Shown piece after piece: positions 53,048 through 62,299 of a stretch of 64,000 nucleotides of DNA (its first letter is position 1; each line of letters begins with the position of its first letter). Source of the DNA: JAXGPX01 sp040766745. GTDB lineage: Bacteria; Bacillota; Sulfobacillia; Fermentithermobacillales; Fermentithermobacillaceae. The notes beneath the pieces were generated by a model that saw nothing but the letters and a program-made list of their open reading frames with translations, made no database searches and was not told the DNA's origin. Location of the stretch: positions 620,001-684,000 of the forward strand of contig JAXGPX010000002.1 in NCBI GenBank assembly GCA_040766745.1, given 5' to 3'. Made by a program: the position numbers and the translations under genes.

Positions 53048-54016
53048 GTGCTTAACTACGTTGCTCGGAGGGTACTGCAGATTATTCCGCTGTTGATCGG
53101 AATATCAATAATAAACTTCTTTATCATGCACCTTGCGCCGGGGGACCCAGTTCTTCTCTTGACTGATCGCAATGCCACCCAGGAAGAGGTTGCCAGAATC
53201 AGGGCGTTATACGGCCTGGACGAACCGCTTCATGTTCAGTACGTGAAGTGGTTAACCCGGGTGCTAAAGGGGGACTTTGGCAGGTCCTTTATTGATGGGC
53301 GCCCTGTCCTTGATCATATTATGGACAGGCTGCCATATACGTTGTACCTGAACTTTCTGGTGATGATACTGATTTATCTGTTCTCTATACCTATAGGTAT
53401 TACTTCTGCCCTCAAGCAGTACTCAAAATTTGACCATATTGTTACATTCTTTGCTTTCCTCGGCCAGGCTCTTCCGAGTTTCTGGTTTGCCCTGCTGCTC
53501 ATATACGCCGTAGGCATAAAATCCAGCTGGCTGCCAATTTCCGGTGTGGCAACCATAGGGGTCAGCCTGAAAAGGTACGGACTTTGGGCTGTTATTGCTG
53601 ACCGGGCCAAGTACTTGATCTTACCTGTTACTGTTATTTCGTTGGGAAGCATGGCAGGAATCACCCGTTACATGAGGTCAAGCATGTTGGAAGTTATTAG
53701 GCAGGATTACATCCGGACAGCCAGGGCCAAAGGGCTTCCTGAGAGAGTTGTAATCAGGAAACACGCTCTTAGAAACGCCCTTTTGCCCATAGTAACCCTT
53801 CTGGGGTTTGAACTTCCCCTTCTCTTTAGCGGTTCTGCCATAATTGAGACAATTTTCTCATGGCCGGGCCTGGGCTTACTCTCTGTAAGAGCTGTGTTTC
53901 AAAGGGACTACCAAGTAGTTATGGCCCTGAACATGATAGGGGCATTTCTCATGGTCGCAGGGAACTTTCTTTCCGACATTTTGTACGTACTCGTAGACCC
54001 AAGAATCAAGTACTAG
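53048..54016 (+). CDS. oppB: peptide ABC transporter permease, DppB/OppB type
   Basis: A 322-residue permease from GTG 53048 behind AGAGGAGAGG. N-terminal NYVARRVLQIIPLLIGISII, HLAPGDPVLLL and the loop RTARAKGLPERVVIRKHALR are family marks. Confidence 0.94.
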   Translation: MLNYVARRVLQIIPLLIGISIINFFIMHLAPGDPVLLLTDRNATQEEVARIRALYGLDEPLHVQYVKWLTRVLKGDFGRSFIDGRPVLDHIMDRLPYTLYLNFLVMILIYLFSIPIGITSALKQYSKFDHIVTFFAFLGQALPSFWFALLLIYAVGIKSSWLPISGVATIGVSLKRYGLWAVIADRAKYLILPVTVISLGSMAGITRYMRSSMLEVIRQDYIRTARAKGLPERVVIRKHALRNALLPIVTLLGFELPLLFSGSAIIETIFSWPGLGLLSVRAVFQRDYQVVMALNMIGAFLMVAGNFLSDILYVLVDPRIKY

Positions 54017-54035
54017 TAGAAGATGGTGATGATCT

Positions 54036-54950
54036 GTGGCAGCTGAGAGCAAATTACCCCCTGACCGGCTCGATGACAACTTCGGGGGCGATACTCTAAC
54101 ACTTAAGCCTGAAAGCTATTCCCGAATGGTTTGGCGCCGGTTTAAGCGTCACAAGTTGGCAATGGTTGGATTGTATTTTTTAATTCTAATGTATGCTGTT
54201 GCAATCTTTGCACCCTACATTGCGCCCCAATCATACCGAACTGTAGATCCTCCCAATAGGCTAAAGGGAATGAGCAGCGAACACCTAATGGGTACGGACC
54301 ACCTGGGCAGGGACATATTCAGCCGTGTCATATGGGGGAGCCGAATAAGCTTGTCTGTAGGGTTTGTTGCAGCAGGAGTAGCTGTGTTGCTTGGTACAGT
54401 TATCGGTGCGGTCGCAGGGTATTTTGGCGGCAGAATTGACGACATCCTAATGAGGTTTACTGAAATAGTAATGTCATTCCCCACGTTCTTCCTTTTAATA
54501 ACTATAATATCTATTGTTGAAAGAAGCATATTCAATATAATGCTTGTTATTGGACTTACCTCGTGGCCCGGACTTGCAAGGATGGTACGAGGGCAATTCC
54601 TGTCTTTGCGTGAGCAGGAGTTTGTGACGGCGGCTCGGGCTCTTGGCGCGAGCAACAGCAGGATAATCTTCAGGCACATTCTCCCTAACGCCATGGCGCC
54701 TATTATTGTTTCTGCCACTCTCAGAATAGGCGGGGCCATTCTATCAGAGTCCGGCCTGAGCTTCCTGGGGCTTGGGGTTCCCGAACCCTTCCCCAGCTGG
54801 GGCAGTATTCTTAATACCGGGCGCACAAACTTGCGGCAAGCTCCTTGGATAACCACGTTCCCGGGGATATTCATATTCTTAACTGTTCTAGCCTTCAACT
54901 ACGTAGGTGACGGCCTGCGAGACGCCCTGGATCCGAGGCTCAAAGATTAA
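54036..54950 (+). CDS. oppC: peptide ABC transporter permease, DppC/OppC type
   Basis: A 304-residue permease starting at GTG 54036, 19 nt after oppB. LMGTDHLGRDIFSRVIWGSR and VTAARALGASNSRIIFRHIL are diagnostic, and it ends NYVGDGLRDALDPRLKD. The next gene starts 1 nt after its stop. Confidence 0.94.
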   Translation: MAAESKLPPDRLDDNFGGDTLTLKPESYSRMVWRRFKRHKLAMVGLYFLILMYAVAIFAPYIAPQSYRTVDPPNRLKGMSSEHLMGTDHLGRDIFSRVIWGSRISLSVGFVAAGVAVLLGTVIGAVAGYFGGRIDDILMRFTEIVMSFPTFFLLITIISIVERSIFNIMLVIGLTSWPGLARMVRGQFLSLREQEFVTAARALGASNSRIIFRHILPNAMAPIIVSATLRIGGAILSESGLSFLGLGVPEPFPSWGSILNTGRTNLRQAPWITTFPGIFIFLTVLAFNYVGDGLRDALDPRLKD

Positions 54951-54951
54951 G

Positions 54952-56943
54952 ATGAAAGTCTGGCTGAAGGCTCCAAAGCGGCTTATTCCGGGGTCCAGGA
55001 TTATTGATGTATGCCCCTGGTTATGTGTTGCTCTGGGCTTGTCAGTTTTCATTAACATGGTTTTGCCCGTGGCCAATATAGTAATCTATCCAGGCGTAGC
55101 CCGGGCCGCTGAAACCGCGGCTGAAAATGCGGCTGAAAGTGCTGGTACCATCAACACGAACGATACTCCCGCTCCTGGCAAGATTGAGTCTTTGGCTATA
55201 TCGTCGTTGGCCGGTAATACAGGGAAGAAATCTATTTTGCCAGAGTGGCCCGAAGAGTTTGGGCCGCCCCACGATATTACCAGGGCATCAAGGTGGCCGG
55301 GATACAAGGCTGTTATGGGGCCTGACTCAAATATTTGGTGTGTAACACTGGATGGACTCGTTGCCGGCCAGGGAGATTTTGTCCTAACCCGGATTACCCA
55401 TGAGATGAATGTCCTTGATAGCCACAAAATCACATCCCTTGAAGGGGACATAGTCAATTTCGATGTGGCTGCCGGCGATGATGAAGTAATACTTGCCTGG
55501 GCAGAGAAACGTGGCGATGATTTCTACATTCTTATAAAGGAAATCAGGTGTCTTTCTGAGGGCGTCGAAGAGCTTGGAAAAGGCTCAAATATTGCAGATT
55601 GTGTAAGTCTACTAGACACGAGGCAGTTCTTGATCATCAAGAGCGTAGCAGCAGACATTGCTGTGTCAATTTCAGACGGCCGGTGTTTTATCGGATGGGT
55701 CGATCAAGAAGAAGGGCGTCCAGGGGTATTTGTGTCTGAGCTCCCAGTGGGAATGCTCGATCAGTTGCCAGTAGACGGCCTGGCCCAACCTGCCCAGGGC
55801 CCGGAGAACGGCCAGGCAGCAGCCTCGGTTCCTGTCAACGGGGTTTCCCATGTACGTGAGTTTTCAGACAGAATCCGGCTTTCCAATCCGGCTGTTTCAG
55901 TAGGCTCGTTAAAAGTTGCTCCTGCTCCGGGAGGAGTATGGGTTGTTTGGGTTCAAACCGGCCAAATTGTAAATCAGGTAATGGTTAGGGCTTACGTAGA
56001 TGGTTCTACCGGGACTGAGCTAAAAATTATGGATACTACTGCCACTGAGGCACGGGGAATATCCTTGCTGGTTTCAGACGATGGCACATGCCACCTTGTG
56101 TTTACCCAAGGACGAATATCCAGAGGAGGGGTAGGCCGGCCGGTTGTTGTATACGGTACCCTGAAGTCAGATGGCTATTGGATTGTCGAACCGATAAGTA
56201 TCACTCATGGAGAAGGGCATGTAGTTGCCCCGTCAGCTGCCTTTGGCGGTGAAGGATTGGAGGTAGCATGGTCAGACAATCGAGACGGCAAGTTTCAGGT
56301 ACATCATGCTTCGGTACAGATTTCAAGTAATGTACCTCGGCTGGTTTCTGCCGGCGCGGCTACTCTCTCATCGAAAGAGTGCATGTACCCACAGATATTT
56401 GTGTTTCAGAACGGGGCCATAGGAATTCTGTATCAGGTTTACCTGAGCGAAGGGGACATGCTTCTTCAAGGGGTCTCGGCCACTGACCCGAGGGAGCCCG
56501 GATGGGCGTATTACCTTGGATTGGATCTCGAAAGGCCTGTGCAGGACGGGTTCTTCAGGTTGGTTAACGGATTGGCGGCAGCTCTGGTTGTCACCTTGCT
56601 GGCAATTCCAAGTCTGGCTGCAGCAGTAGCCATGACAGCTTTTGCCGACAGGCTAAAGGTATTTTCTGAAACCTGGACAGGGACTTTGCTAAGGTTCCTG
56701 TGTCTGTTCGGTGCAATCTTTTTGCTGAAGCAGCCAGGGGTATGGTTTTATCTTTTTGCACCTGTTTTACCCGGATGGATCGGGTGGTTGTCTTTTGCCC
56801 TGGCATCGGCTGCAACCATAAGTCTATGTTTGCAGTCCAGGCCCAATTTCAGAGACATTTTATTTACTGCTCTAGCGGGAGCATTGTTTGTGTTTTTTGA
56901 CAGCATGTTTTCCATCATTGTGAAGGGAGTGGGCTTGTTTTGA
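54952..56943 (+). CDS. large secreted-domain membrane protein of unknown function within the ABC operon
   Basis: A 663-residue protein. A hydrophobic segment near residues 25-50 acts as signal or anchor. Then come about 490 residues of extracytoplasmic sequence with repeated short strands, such as DEVILAWAEKRGDDFYILI, RCFIGWVDQEEGRPGVFVSE and GLEVAWSDNRDGKFQVHHAS, which look like sialidase-type beta-propeller blades. About four C-terminal helices follow (about residues 550-663). A low-complexity Pro/Gln/Gly linker lies near 275-295. It is tightly placed between oppC and oppD, so a role with the transporter is likely; the function is unknown. Confidence 0.7.
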   Translation: MKVWLKAPKRLIPGSRIIDVCPWLCVALGLSVFINMVLPVANIVIYPGVARAAETAAENAAESAGTINTNDTPAPGKIESLAISSLAGNTGKKSILPEWPEEFGPPHDITRASRWPGYKAVMGPDSNIWCVTLDGLVAGQGDFVLTRITHEMNVLDSHKITSLEGDIVNFDVAAGDDEVILAWAEKRGDDFYILIKEIRCLSEGVEELGKGSNIADCVSLLDTRQFLIIKSVAADIAVSISDGRCFIGWVDQEEGRPGVFVSELPVGMLDQLPVDGLAQPAQGPENGQAAASVPVNGVSHVREFSDRIRLSNPAVSVGSLKVAPAPGGVWVVWVQTGQIVNQVMVRAYVDGSTGTELKIMDTTATEARGISLLVSDDGTCHLVFTQGRISRGGVGRPVVVYGTLKSDGYWIVEPISITHGEGHVVAPSAAFGGEGLEVAWSDNRDGKFQVHHASVQISSNVPRLVSAGAATLSSKECMYPQIFVFQNGAIGILYQVYLSEGDMLLQGVSATDPREPGWAYYLGLDLERPVQDGFFRLVNGLAAALVVTLLAIPSLAAAVAMTAFADRLKVFSETWTGTLLRFLCLFGAIFLLKQPGVWFYLFAPVLPGWIGWLSFALASAATISLCLQSRPNFRDILFTALAGALFVFFDSMFSIIVKGVGLF

Positions 56944-57155
56944 AGAAGAGAGTCTTCCAATGGCCCATTTTTCTTCTGGAACTGGTGGTTCTGGTGTTTG
57001 CAGCAGCAACTGTCGTTGTAATGCTAAAGGGATACCCGGTTGAAATAAGCAAGGTGCATCTGGGCCGGGCTATGATCGAAAAAGCAGTTTTCTTGACTTG
57101 TGTTGTTTTGCTGGGTTTCATTGAGAATGCATTTATAAGGAAGAGGAACCGGTAA
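56940..57155 (+). CDS. small two-helix membrane protein
   Basis: 71 residues, starting at TTG 56940 and overlapping the previous stop by 4 nt (TTGA), so it is translationally coupled. Two hydrophobic helices (about residues 8-28 and 47-62) and a basic tail, RKRNR. No family is recognised. It lies 12 nt before oppD. Confidence 0.6.
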   Translation: MKKRVFQWPIFLLELVVLVFAAATVVVMLKGYPVEISKVHLGRAMIEKAVFLTCVVLLGFIENAFIRKRNR

Positions 57156-57167
57156 GGGGGAACTCAA

Positions 57168-58208
57168 ATGGACGTGGAGCACAATGTGGCTGAAAAGGGG
57201 CAGTATCTCCTTGAGGTAAGGAATCTAAAGACAACTTTTTATACTTTTGACGGGGTAGTTCCGGCAGTCGACGGGGTTTCCCTTACAGTAAAGCCTGGGG
57301 AGACTGTTGGAGTTGTTGGAGAGTCAGGATGCGGCAAGAGTGTTACCGCTCTTTCTGTAATGGGGCTGATTTCGTATCCTCCGGGCAGGATTGAAGGTGG
57401 CGAGATCATATTTGAGGGCGAGGATTTGCTCCTGAAATCCCCGGAAGAGATGAGGAATATCAGAGGAGATAAGATAGCCATGATATTCCAGGAGCCTATG
57501 ACCAGTCTGAACCCTGTATATACCATAGGGGATCAGATTGGGGAGGTCCTTGAATTCCATAGGGGCTACACAAAAGAACAAGCCCTGGAAAGAACAGTAT
57601 CTCTCTTAAACTCTGTGGGAATCCCAGGCCCTGAGAAGAGAGTCAGCCAGTATCCTCATGAGCTGTCAGGCGGAATGCGCCAGAGGGTTATGATTGCAAT
57701 GGCCCTTGCATGCGATCCCAAACTTCTGATAGCCGACGAGCCTACTACAGCCCTTGACGTTACCATACAAGCTCAGATTCTTGAGGTGATGCGGGACGTA
57801 AGAGACCGGTTCGGTACTGCAATCATGCTCATTACCCACGACTTAGGAGTAGTGGCAGAAATGGCTCAAAAAGTGGTTGTCATGTACCTGGGCCGGATTG
57901 TAGAAGAAGGATCTGTACGGGAGATTTTTCACAACCCTATGCATCCTTACACCCACGCCCTTTTGAGATCGATTCCTAAATTGGGCGATAAGGTAAAGCG
58001 GCTCCATGTCATTCCTGGTGTCGTACCACATGCCATGTTTATGCCAGAAGGGTGCAAATTCCACAGCCGCTGCAGGCTCGCTACAGATAAGTGCCGTGAG
58101 CAAGAACCCGGGTTGCGTGAACTATGCCCCGGACACCTGGTACGATGCTATTACCCTATGGACGAAGATAGCAGGAGACAAGTGGAAGAGGTGACTAGCA
58201 TTGGATAA
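57168..58208 (+). CDS. oppD: peptide ABC transporter ATPase, OppD type
   Basis: A 346-residue ATPase with Walker A GESGCGKSVTALS, signature LSGGMRQRVMIAMAL, Walker B LLIADEPTTALDVTIQ and C-terminal EGCKFHSRCRLATDKC. GGGGGAAC stands before the ATG. Ends inside oppF (8 nt overlap). Confidence 0.94.
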   Translation: MDVEHNVAEKGQYLLEVRNLKTTFYTFDGVVPAVDGVSLTVKPGETVGVVGESGCGKSVTALSVMGLISYPPGRIEGGEIIFEGEDLLLKSPEEMRNIRGDKIAMIFQEPMTSLNPVYTIGDQIGEVLEFHRGYTKEQALERTVSLLNSVGIPGPEKRVSQYPHELSGGMRQRVMIAMALACDPKLLIADEPTTALDVTIQAQILEVMRDVRDRFGTAIMLITHDLGVVAEMAQKVVVMYLGRIVEEGSVREIFHNPMHPYTHALLRSIPKLGDKVKRLHVIPGVVPHAMFMPEGCKFHSRCRLATDKCREQEPGLRELCPGHLVRCYYPMDEDSRRQVEEVTSIG

Positions 58209-59244
58209 CCCTTTGGATAACCCGTTAGGTGAAGTTTCTGAAGATGAAGTTACAAAGGATATGCTGAATAACGGTTCACATGATTTTTTACTGGAAGTTC
58301 ATAATCTAAAAAAGCATTTCCCTCTCAGAGGAGGCCTTTTCTCTAGGGTTACAGCCTGGAACAAGGCCGTGGATGACGTGTCTTTCAATGTGTTTCACGG
58401 GGAGACTCTCGGGCTTGTTGGCGAAAGCGGTTGTGGCAAGACCACTACGGGTAAATGCATACTGAGGCTGGAGGAACCTACTTCCGGGCAGGTCCTTTTC
58501 GAGGGTAAGAACGTCTTGGAAATGGACGATGAGGAACTCAGGCTTTTGAGAAGGGAAATGCAAATAATCTTTCAGGATCCCTACGGCTCACTTAATCCAA
58601 GAATGACTGTAGGCGACATTGTAGGAGAAGCTTTTACAATTCACAACATAGCTTCTGGCAAGGAGCGGCACGAGAAGGTAGAAGACCTTCTCAGGGTAGT
58701 GGGATTGAGCCCGTACCACGCCAGGCGGTACCCCCATGAGTTCTCCGGCGGCCAGCGCCAGCGCATAGGCATAGCCAGATCCCTTGCTTTAAGGCCCAAA
58801 CTCATTGTTTGCGATGAGCCTGTTTCGGCCCTGGACGTATCGATCCAATCCCAGATCCTGAACCTGCTAAATGACCTTCAGGAGCAGTTTCAGCTAACCT
58901 ATATTTTCATTGCCCATAACTTGAGCGTAGTTCAGCACATATCCGATCGCATAGGTGTAATGTACCTCGGACGGCTTGTTGAGCTTACTGACAGCGCGGC
59001 CCTGTATTCGTCACCCAAACATCCTTACACTCAGGCACTCCTATCGGCAATTCCCGTACCTGATCCTGACCATCACAAGGGAAGAATTGTCCTTGAAGGT
59101 GATGTCCCAAGCTCGCTAAACCCGCCGCCAGGATGCAGTTTCCATACACGGTGCCAGTACTGCCAGGACATTTGCATGGAAGAGAGGCCAGAATGGAGAG
59201 AAATCGAAAAAGGCCACTTCGTAGCCTGCCACCTCGCCAGATGA
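58201..59244 (+). CDS. oppF: peptide ABC transporter ATPase, OppF type
   Basis: A 347-residue ATPase from TTG 58201 with GAGGTGA 6 nt upstream. Walker A GESGCGKTTTGKC, signature FSGGQRQRIGIARSL, Walker B LIVCDEPVSALDVSIQ, and a C-terminal cysteine segment CSFHTRCQYCQDIC. The stop codon lies within the first 11-nt flank of the repeat element described next. Confidence 0.94.
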   Translation: MDNPLDNPLGEVSEDEVTKDMLNNGSHDFLLEVHNLKKHFPLRGGLFSRVTAWNKAVDDVSFNVFHGETLGLVGESGCGKTTTGKCILRLEEPTSGQVLFEGKNVLEMDDEELRLLRREMQIIFQDPYGSLNPRMTVGDIVGEAFTIHNIASGKERHEKVEDLLRVVGLSPYHARRYPHEFSGGQRQRIGIARSLALRPKLIVCDEPVSALDVSIQSQILNLLNDLQEQFQLTYIFIAHNLSVVQHISDRIGVMYLGRLVELTDSAALYSSPKHPYTQALLSAIPVPDPDHHKGRIVLEGDVPSSLNPPPGCSFHTRCQYCQDICMEERPEWREIEKGHFVACHLAR

Positions 59245-59344
59245 AACGCGGGTGGAACGAGGGGACGGTTCGCGCGTTCCACGTTGGAAGAAACGAGGGG
59301 ACGGTTCGCGCGTTCCACGTTGTGTACAATACCGATGAAACGCG
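59240..59344. repeat. REP-like tandem repeat flanked by an 11-bp direct duplication
   Basis: Two perfect 31-nt direct copies (59256-59286 and 59292-59322, beginning AACGAGGGGACGGTTCGCGC) separated by 5 nt. GTGGAACG/CGTTCCAC can form a hairpin in the first copy. The 11-mer GATGAAACGCG occurs at both borders (59240-59250 and 59334-59344), as a target-site duplication would. The first border contains the oppF stop codon. Confidence 0.8.
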
Positions 59345-59455
59345 TTGGGTGTAGTTCAAGCAGGGAAGTGCACCTGGGCACCAGAATAAGTAGATATGTA
59401 AACGGCCTTGAAGTTCAATTCTGGGGCTGAAAGTTGAATTTACAGGAGGTTCCTA

Positions 59456-60178
59456 ATGTCTCGCCGACGGACTATCTCAACAATACTGATATTCGCAGCA
59501 ATTGCCGTTGCCGGGTTTATCCTTGGCAGACTGGTTCTTCCTCGCATTATTCTTAGGAACATGGAGAAGAAAATGGAAGTTTCTGAGTTTCTATGGCACA
59601 CGGGCCAAAACGCAAACCGAGACCAAAATCAGAAACCAGCCCTTGTGGCTGCTCTGAATGGAAGTGCCCCTAAGCCTGTGGATGTTACTGCAGCCTTGGC
59701 AGAAAGGAAGCCCGACGGAGCTTACGAAGCTCTCGAACAAGATTCATCCGAAACCCAGGAGGATGCAAGCCAGGATACAGGATTCCCCGTTAACCCCGAG
59801 GATATCCTGGTGGATGTGGATGTTACTGAGCAAATAGTAAAGATCATTAAGGATCAAGAGGTCCTCAAGGAGATGATTGCCTCTACCGGCATGGAAGGCC
59901 ATGAGACCCCTCTTGGGATATTTGAAATACAGAATCGCGGCACCTGGTTTTTCAGTGACAAGTATAAGCAAGGAGCTAAGTATTGGGTATCTTTCAGGGA
60001 TTGGGGGCTTTATCTATTTCATTCTGTTGCCATGGATGAAAACCAGCAAGTCATACCAGAGGAAGAGGCGAAATTGGGCCAGCCGGCTTCCCATGGATGT
60101 ATCCGCCTTAAGATAGAAGATGCAAGGTGGATATATGATAACGTTCCGGAAAAGACAAAGGTAGTGGTTCATAGGTAG
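59456..60178 (+). CDS. L,D-transpeptidase (YkuD) membrane-anchored
   Basis: A 240-residue protein with an N-terminal anchor (residues 7-27), an acidic linker and a YkuD domain (about 118-239). The active-site motif SHGCIRLKIEDARW carries the catalytic Cys, and the upstream conserved His is in FHSVAMD. It would make 3-3 peptidoglycan cross-links or attach proteins to the wall. CAGGAGG is 6 nt before the ATG. Confidence 0.9.
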   Translation: MSRRRTISTILIFAAIAVAGFILGRLVLPRIILRNMEKKMEVSEFLWHTGQNANRDQNQKPALVAALNGSAPKPVDVTAALAERKPDGAYEALEQDSSETQEDASQDTGFPVNPEDILVDVDVTEQIVKIIKDQEVLKEMIASTGMEGHETPLGIFEIQNRGTWFFSDKYKQGAKYWVSFRDWGLYLFHSVAMDENQQVIPEEEAKLGQPASHGCIRLKIEDARWIYDNVPEKTKVVVHR

Positions 60179-60311
60179 CTAGGCGGCAGCCTCGATGGGA
60201 TGCCACTGTAGCGTCTGTTGTAATATCTCTTATTTATCTGTATCTTTAGTACATGGGCAAATGCACTAAAAGTTGTCGATCCCTATTTTTGCAGCGCGAG
60301 GAGAGAATAGT

Positions 60312-61163
60312 GTGAGCAATATCGCAGTAGTCACCGACAGTACCAGTGACATTCCCAGGACTCTGGCTGAACAACTCGGAATAACTGTTATTCCTCTTTC
60401 AGTTGTGCATGAGGGGGTTGTTTACCGGGATGGAATTGACATAACTCCTGAGCAGTTCTACTCAATGCTCGAGAAGGCAAAGGAGCTTCCAACCAGTTCG
60501 CAACCTTCTCCCAAGCAGTTTATTGATGTGTACAAGCCCTTGATTGAATCGGGCAAGGAAATATTGTCCTTTCATATTTCCAAAGGTTTGAGCAGTACTG
60601 TTGATGCTGCCAGGTTGGCGGCAGAGCAGTTGGCTCCGGATCGCATACACGTAGTTGATACTCGTTCGATAAGTTTCGGAATAGCCCTACAGGCCATAGA
60701 AGCCGCCCGGCTTGCAGCGCAGGAGATTTGTGCCTCCAGTATTCTTGAACGTTTACTGCGCCTCAAAGAGCAATCTGAGGTTTTGTTCAGCCTTGATACT
60801 CTCCATTATCTTCATAAAGGCGGGCGCATCGGAAAAGTGTCTTCTCTCCTCGGAAATTTACTTAACATAAAGCCCATCGTCCGTGTTGAAGACGGGATTT
60901 ATGTACCTGTTGGTAAGGTAAGGAGTGTCAAGCATGCACTTGCCGGAATGGTGGATTATTTGGCACAGAAATTCGGCAGGAACAAGGTTCTTATAGGTGT
61001 TGGGCACGGACAGGGCCTTAGCTATGCGAAATGCCTTCTTGAACTGGCCATGTCCCGGCTGAACATAGCTGAGGAACCGGTATTATTTGAGGTAGGCCCG
61101 GTGATTGGTGTTCATACAGGGCCTGGCACAGTCGGGATTATCGCTCGGCCGGTGGCGTACTAA
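60312..61163 (+). CDS. DegV-family fatty-acid-binding protein (FakB-like)
   Basis: A 283-residue protein. Ligand-binding blocks are AVVTDSTSDIPRTLA, PTSSQPSPKQF, FHISKGLSSTVDAARLA and DTRSISFGIALQ. The family carries fatty acids for phosphorylation by FakA, which is not encoded here. GTG 60312 is preferred to TTG 60273 because GAGGAGAG precedes it by 7 nt. Confidence 0.92.
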   Translation: MSNIAVVTDSTSDIPRTLAEQLGITVIPLSVVHEGVVYRDGIDITPEQFYSMLEKAKELPTSSQPSPKQFIDVYKPLIESGKEILSFHISKGLSSTVDAARLAAEQLAPDRIHVVDTRSISFGIALQAIEAARLAAQEICASSILERLLRLKEQSEVLFSLDTLHYLHKGGRIGKVSSLLGNLLNIKPIVRVEDGIYVPVGKVRSVKHALAGMVDYLAQKFGRNKVLIGVGHGQGLSYAKCLLELAMSRLNIAEEPVLFEVGPVIGVHTGPGTVGIIARPVAY

Positions 61164-61171
61164 AACAGCGG

Positions 61172-61199
61172 AAGGGGCCGAAAGGCCCCTTTTCTTCTT
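61172..61199 (+). terminator. intrinsic terminator after degV
   Basis: AAGGGGCC (61172-61179), GAAA tetraloop, GGCCCCTT (61184-61191), then TTCTTCTT. A near-ideal structure. Confidence 0.9.
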
Positions 61200-61367
61200 G
61201 CACAAGGTCACCGGTGTGGCACCATAAATGGTTGGCCAGCATTTCCTTCTGGAAGACACAGTGCACAGTTATGGGCAAAACAGTTCAGCGGTACAATTTG
61301 GCTGTACAATGACCGAAATTCCGGCACTCTTGTGAGTCTACCGAATTTTCGCCACCCTTATATGGTG

Positions 61368-61889
61368 TTACCATCCCCGGCCTGGGCCCCAGGAAGGCCC
61401 CTGCCACGGCGATCCGCTCCATGTCCAGCCAAAAGCCAGTATGAGATCGTTCCAGAACATAGCGTCGTGAAGCTCATCTGATGCAAGTTCCATTACGACA
61501 GCGGCTACTGCCGGGTCTGAGGTTATTGCTGCAAGGTGGCACAGCATGGCGCATTGCCGCAGTTCCATGTTTCGCAGGGCAAAGGCCATTTCAGGCCAGT
61601 TTCTGAATTGAGAAAGAGTTATCTCTGGTTCTGTGTATGGCGTCGGTGACTGCGTTGCGGGGTACATATTATGAAGTAGCCGGAGTCTTTCTATTTCTTC
61701 CCTTTCTTCTTGTGCCATCATTTCAATTCTTCGCCTCAGAGGTTCATTTGGGGCGGTTCTAGCAAGTTCTTCGTAAACGGGGATTTCCGCTTCCTCTGAT
61801 CTGATGAGCCGATCGATTATCATGTGGGGGTCCCTGTGACCTCCCATCATATCATCCCACATTGTTTTTAGAGGGGTATCATCCATCAT
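61368..61889 (-). CDS. ferritin-like (rubrerythrin-type) helical protein
   Basis: About 173 residues, mostly helical. Glu/His-rich helices RSEEAEIPVYEELA, EEREEIERLRLLHNM, NMELRQCAMLCHLA and ASDELHDAMFWND give an ExxH-type arrangement compatible with a di-iron ferritin-like bundle. The C-terminus is Gly/Trp/Pro-rich (WSGSPWQGPSWGPGRGW). AGGAGGTG lies upstream of the ATG pair at 61889/61886. Metal binding is not certain. Confidence 0.65.
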   Translation of the reverse strand: MMDDTPLKTMWDDMMGGHRDPHMIIDRLIRSEEAEIPVYEELARTAPNEPLRRRIEMMAQEEREEIERLRLLHNMYPATQSPTPYTEPEITLSQFRNWPEMAFALRNMELRQCAMLCHLAAITSDPAVAAVVMELASDELHDAMFWNDLILAFGWTWSGSPWQGPSWGPGRGW

Positions 61890-62299
61890 TATCACCTCCT
61901 ATGTATGGTTTGCACTGCAAGCTAGCAAGGTCCCACAGCCTTTTAGGCCGGCAATATGAGTTTCTGATCTCGCACTGCTGCATACTGCAAGATAGCCTCA
62001 TACCGTAAGATTGGATCCCGGCATTGCCTTAGGTTAAAGGAACTCTCTAGGCCTACACTGGAACATGTTATGTAAACCGATAGGTGGAGGTGACTGGATT
62101 GAAGAGTACTTTGTGGGCAGAGGCCTTCAGTTAGAAGGAACGCCGGGCTATCCGGCTGAGAAATGGGTTGAGTGCCGGAATATCCGGCGTCCGCCCAAGA
62201 ATGCGCCGGGTTACGCGGCACCCATAAGGAGATTGTTACCGGCAAGTCTTATCATGCTGTGCGACGTGGATTGACTGTGCGGCACCCACAAGGAGATGG
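61890..62299. other. intergenic stretch with an imperfect direct repeat
   Basis: No gene is convincingly supported in these 410 nt. An imperfect 31-32-nt direct repeat (GCGGCACCCATAAGGAGATT-type) occurs at 62215-62245 and 62279-62310, the second copy running into the DUF4363 3' end. Small GC-rich hairpins such as GCCGG-AATAT-CCGGC precede it. Confidence 0.5.

Noticed and set aside
62065..62274. 69-codon plus-strand frame
   Set aside because: No well-spaced ribosome site for its ATG, it contains half of a direct repeat, and no family similarity.
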